Shown here one piece after another: positions 63,294 to 64,000 of a stretch of 64,000 bases of DNA. The DNA is from Trebonia sp963759545 (GTDB lineage Bacteria; Actinomycetota; Actinomycetes; Streptosporangiales; Streptosporangiaceae), in NCBI GenBank assembly GCA_963759545.1, contig CAVXAB010000021.1:134263-198262 (forward strand). The letters run 5' to 3'. Below the pieces are notes generated by a model. That model was not told the DNA's origin and did no database searches. It saw only the letters and a program-made list of their open reading frames with translations. The position numbers and the translations under genes were made by a program. The first letter of the stretch is position 1, and each line of letters starts with the position of its first letter.

Positions 63294-64000
63294 ATGACCG
63301 CGCTCGAGGACCTGGTGGCGCAGGGAGGCGTCAGGTGTCCTGGACGTCGGCCTGAACCCGTCCGGGGCCATCTACCTGGACGGCGGCCGCATCGCCTTCG
63401 CCCGGGCGTCGTGGGTTCCCGGCCTCGCCGCGCGGCTGCGCGCCAGCAGCCCGGCGCTCGCCGGCTTCGCGGAGGTGTCGCCGGGCCGGGAGGCTGACGA
63501 CGCGGACGACGCCGCCGTCGCGGGGCTCGCCCTGCAGCGCGGGTACCTGACGGCGGCCGGGCTGCACGAGCTCATCCGGTCCATCGTCGTCGACGCCTTC
63601 CTCGTCCTCACGGTCCCCCTGGCGACGGACTCTCCCGTCGCCGCGATCCGCTTCACCTCCACGCGCACCTACTGGACGGAGATGTTCCCCCGGCTCGGCA
63701 TCGACTTGGTGCGCGAGGAGGCCTACCGGCGGGCGGAGCGGCTGGCCGAGCACGGCCTGGCCCCGACCACCGCCGTGGCGCTCTGCGATCTCAGGGCGCG
63801 GGCCGCGGTCCTGACGCGGGAGCAGTCGGCGGTCGCCTGCCGGATCGGCGCGCACGCTTCGGCGCTTGACGTTGCCGCGCGGCGGGGCACCGCCCTCATC
63901 GACACGCTCGACTGCCTGGGCAGCCTCACCCGGGCCGGCCTGTGCGCACAGGTCCGCGTCAGCGAGCGCGGGCAGTCGGCGGCGCGGGTCCCGGGCCGTG
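63294..64000 (+). CDS. DUF4388-like regulator protein (partial, runs off right edge; frameshift near 63330)
   Basis: Start MTALEDLVAQGGV, then after one indel GVLDVGLNPSGAIYLDGGRI and AFARASWVPGLAARLR, which is the DUF4388 (PATAN-like) domain. A helical/winged-helix-like second half follows (GYLTAAGLHELIRSIVVDAF; LDVAARRGTALIDTLDCLGSL). Such proteins accompany Roadblock/LC7 genes in actinomycetes and myxobacteria. The exact start is uncertain (ATG 63294 or an upstream GTG at 63253 in another frame). At least 235 residues are visible; the end is outside the window. Confidence 0.6.

Overview
The window is high-GC DNA with GTG starts, strong AGGAGG-type ribosome sites, many 4-nt stop/start overlaps and repeated leaderless promoters (a TANNNT box 6-7 nt before the start codon). 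Its gene families (XRE-NUDIX cassette, DUF5753 and MmyB XRE regulators, FolP2, DUF6510, EspC/WXG-like cassette, Roadblock/LC7) point to a filamentous or soil actinomycete, perhaps near Streptosporangiales or Frankiales. Genus cannot be told from the sequence. No tRNA, rRNA, transposase, integrase or CRISPR array was seen.

Layout. 0-3.8 kb: a regulatory cassette with an APH-like protein cut by the left edge, an anti-sigma-type ATPase, an XRE/zinc-ribbon regulator, a coupled 37-aa peptide and a NUDIX hydrolase. 3.8-12.9 kb: catabolic genes (acyl-CoA dehydrogenase with divergent TetR and a clear operator, DUF6282, DUF3237, quinone-type oxidoreductase, MmcQ/YjbR, aldo/keto reductase with MmyB regulator) and glycogen debranching enzyme GlgX. 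13.0-16.4 kb: a four-gene, translationally coupled type VII secretion-like cassette. 16.2-18.0 kb: an ArsR-ArsC fusion plus glyoxalase inserted between two copies of a 270-bp repeat. 18-28.4 kb: a COG4705 membrane protein, FolP2, a LigB-like protein, a large LuxR ATPase regulator, thiolase, GNAT, and an Nramp-type transporter behind an M-box Mg2+ riboswitch. 28.5-37.3 kb: MFS pump, GntR, a 1.5-kb gene-poor region with a GNAT relic and a dispersed palindrome, TetR, GH3 glucosidase, and an ECF sigma/anti-sigma pair. 37.5-52.2 kb: HrpA helicase, two membrane glycosyltransferase-like proteins, XRE, TetR/MFS pair, two-component system and a CYTH protein.

52.1-62.4 kb is a molybdenum-enzyme region. 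A minus-strand operon holds a BNR-repeat protein, a MoaD-like protein, a sulfite-oxidase-fold oxidoreductase, a flavin reductase, DUF6510, a truncated haemoglobin and TrmO. Divergent from it are a MobA-MoaD fusion and a formate dehydrogenase locus. The catalytic FDH gene has an in-frame TGA where the family has Sec/Cys, followed at exactly the E. coli fdhF spacing by a SECIS-like hairpin with a GGUCU loop. It lacks the N-terminal [4Fe-4S] domain, and that domain is encoded three modules downstream in a separate NuoG-like gene, giving the order catalytic domain - NuoE/NuoF - iron-sulfur N-terminus. This split, permuted selenocysteine FDH is the most notable system here.

62.5-64 kb: a Roadblock/LC7 protein and a divergent DUF4388-like protein cut by the right edge.

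Caveat: about fifteen genes need single-base indels to restore their frames, most densely at 59.5-62.3 kb. Conserved motifs survive across the frame changes, so sequencing or assembly indels are at least as likely as gene decay.
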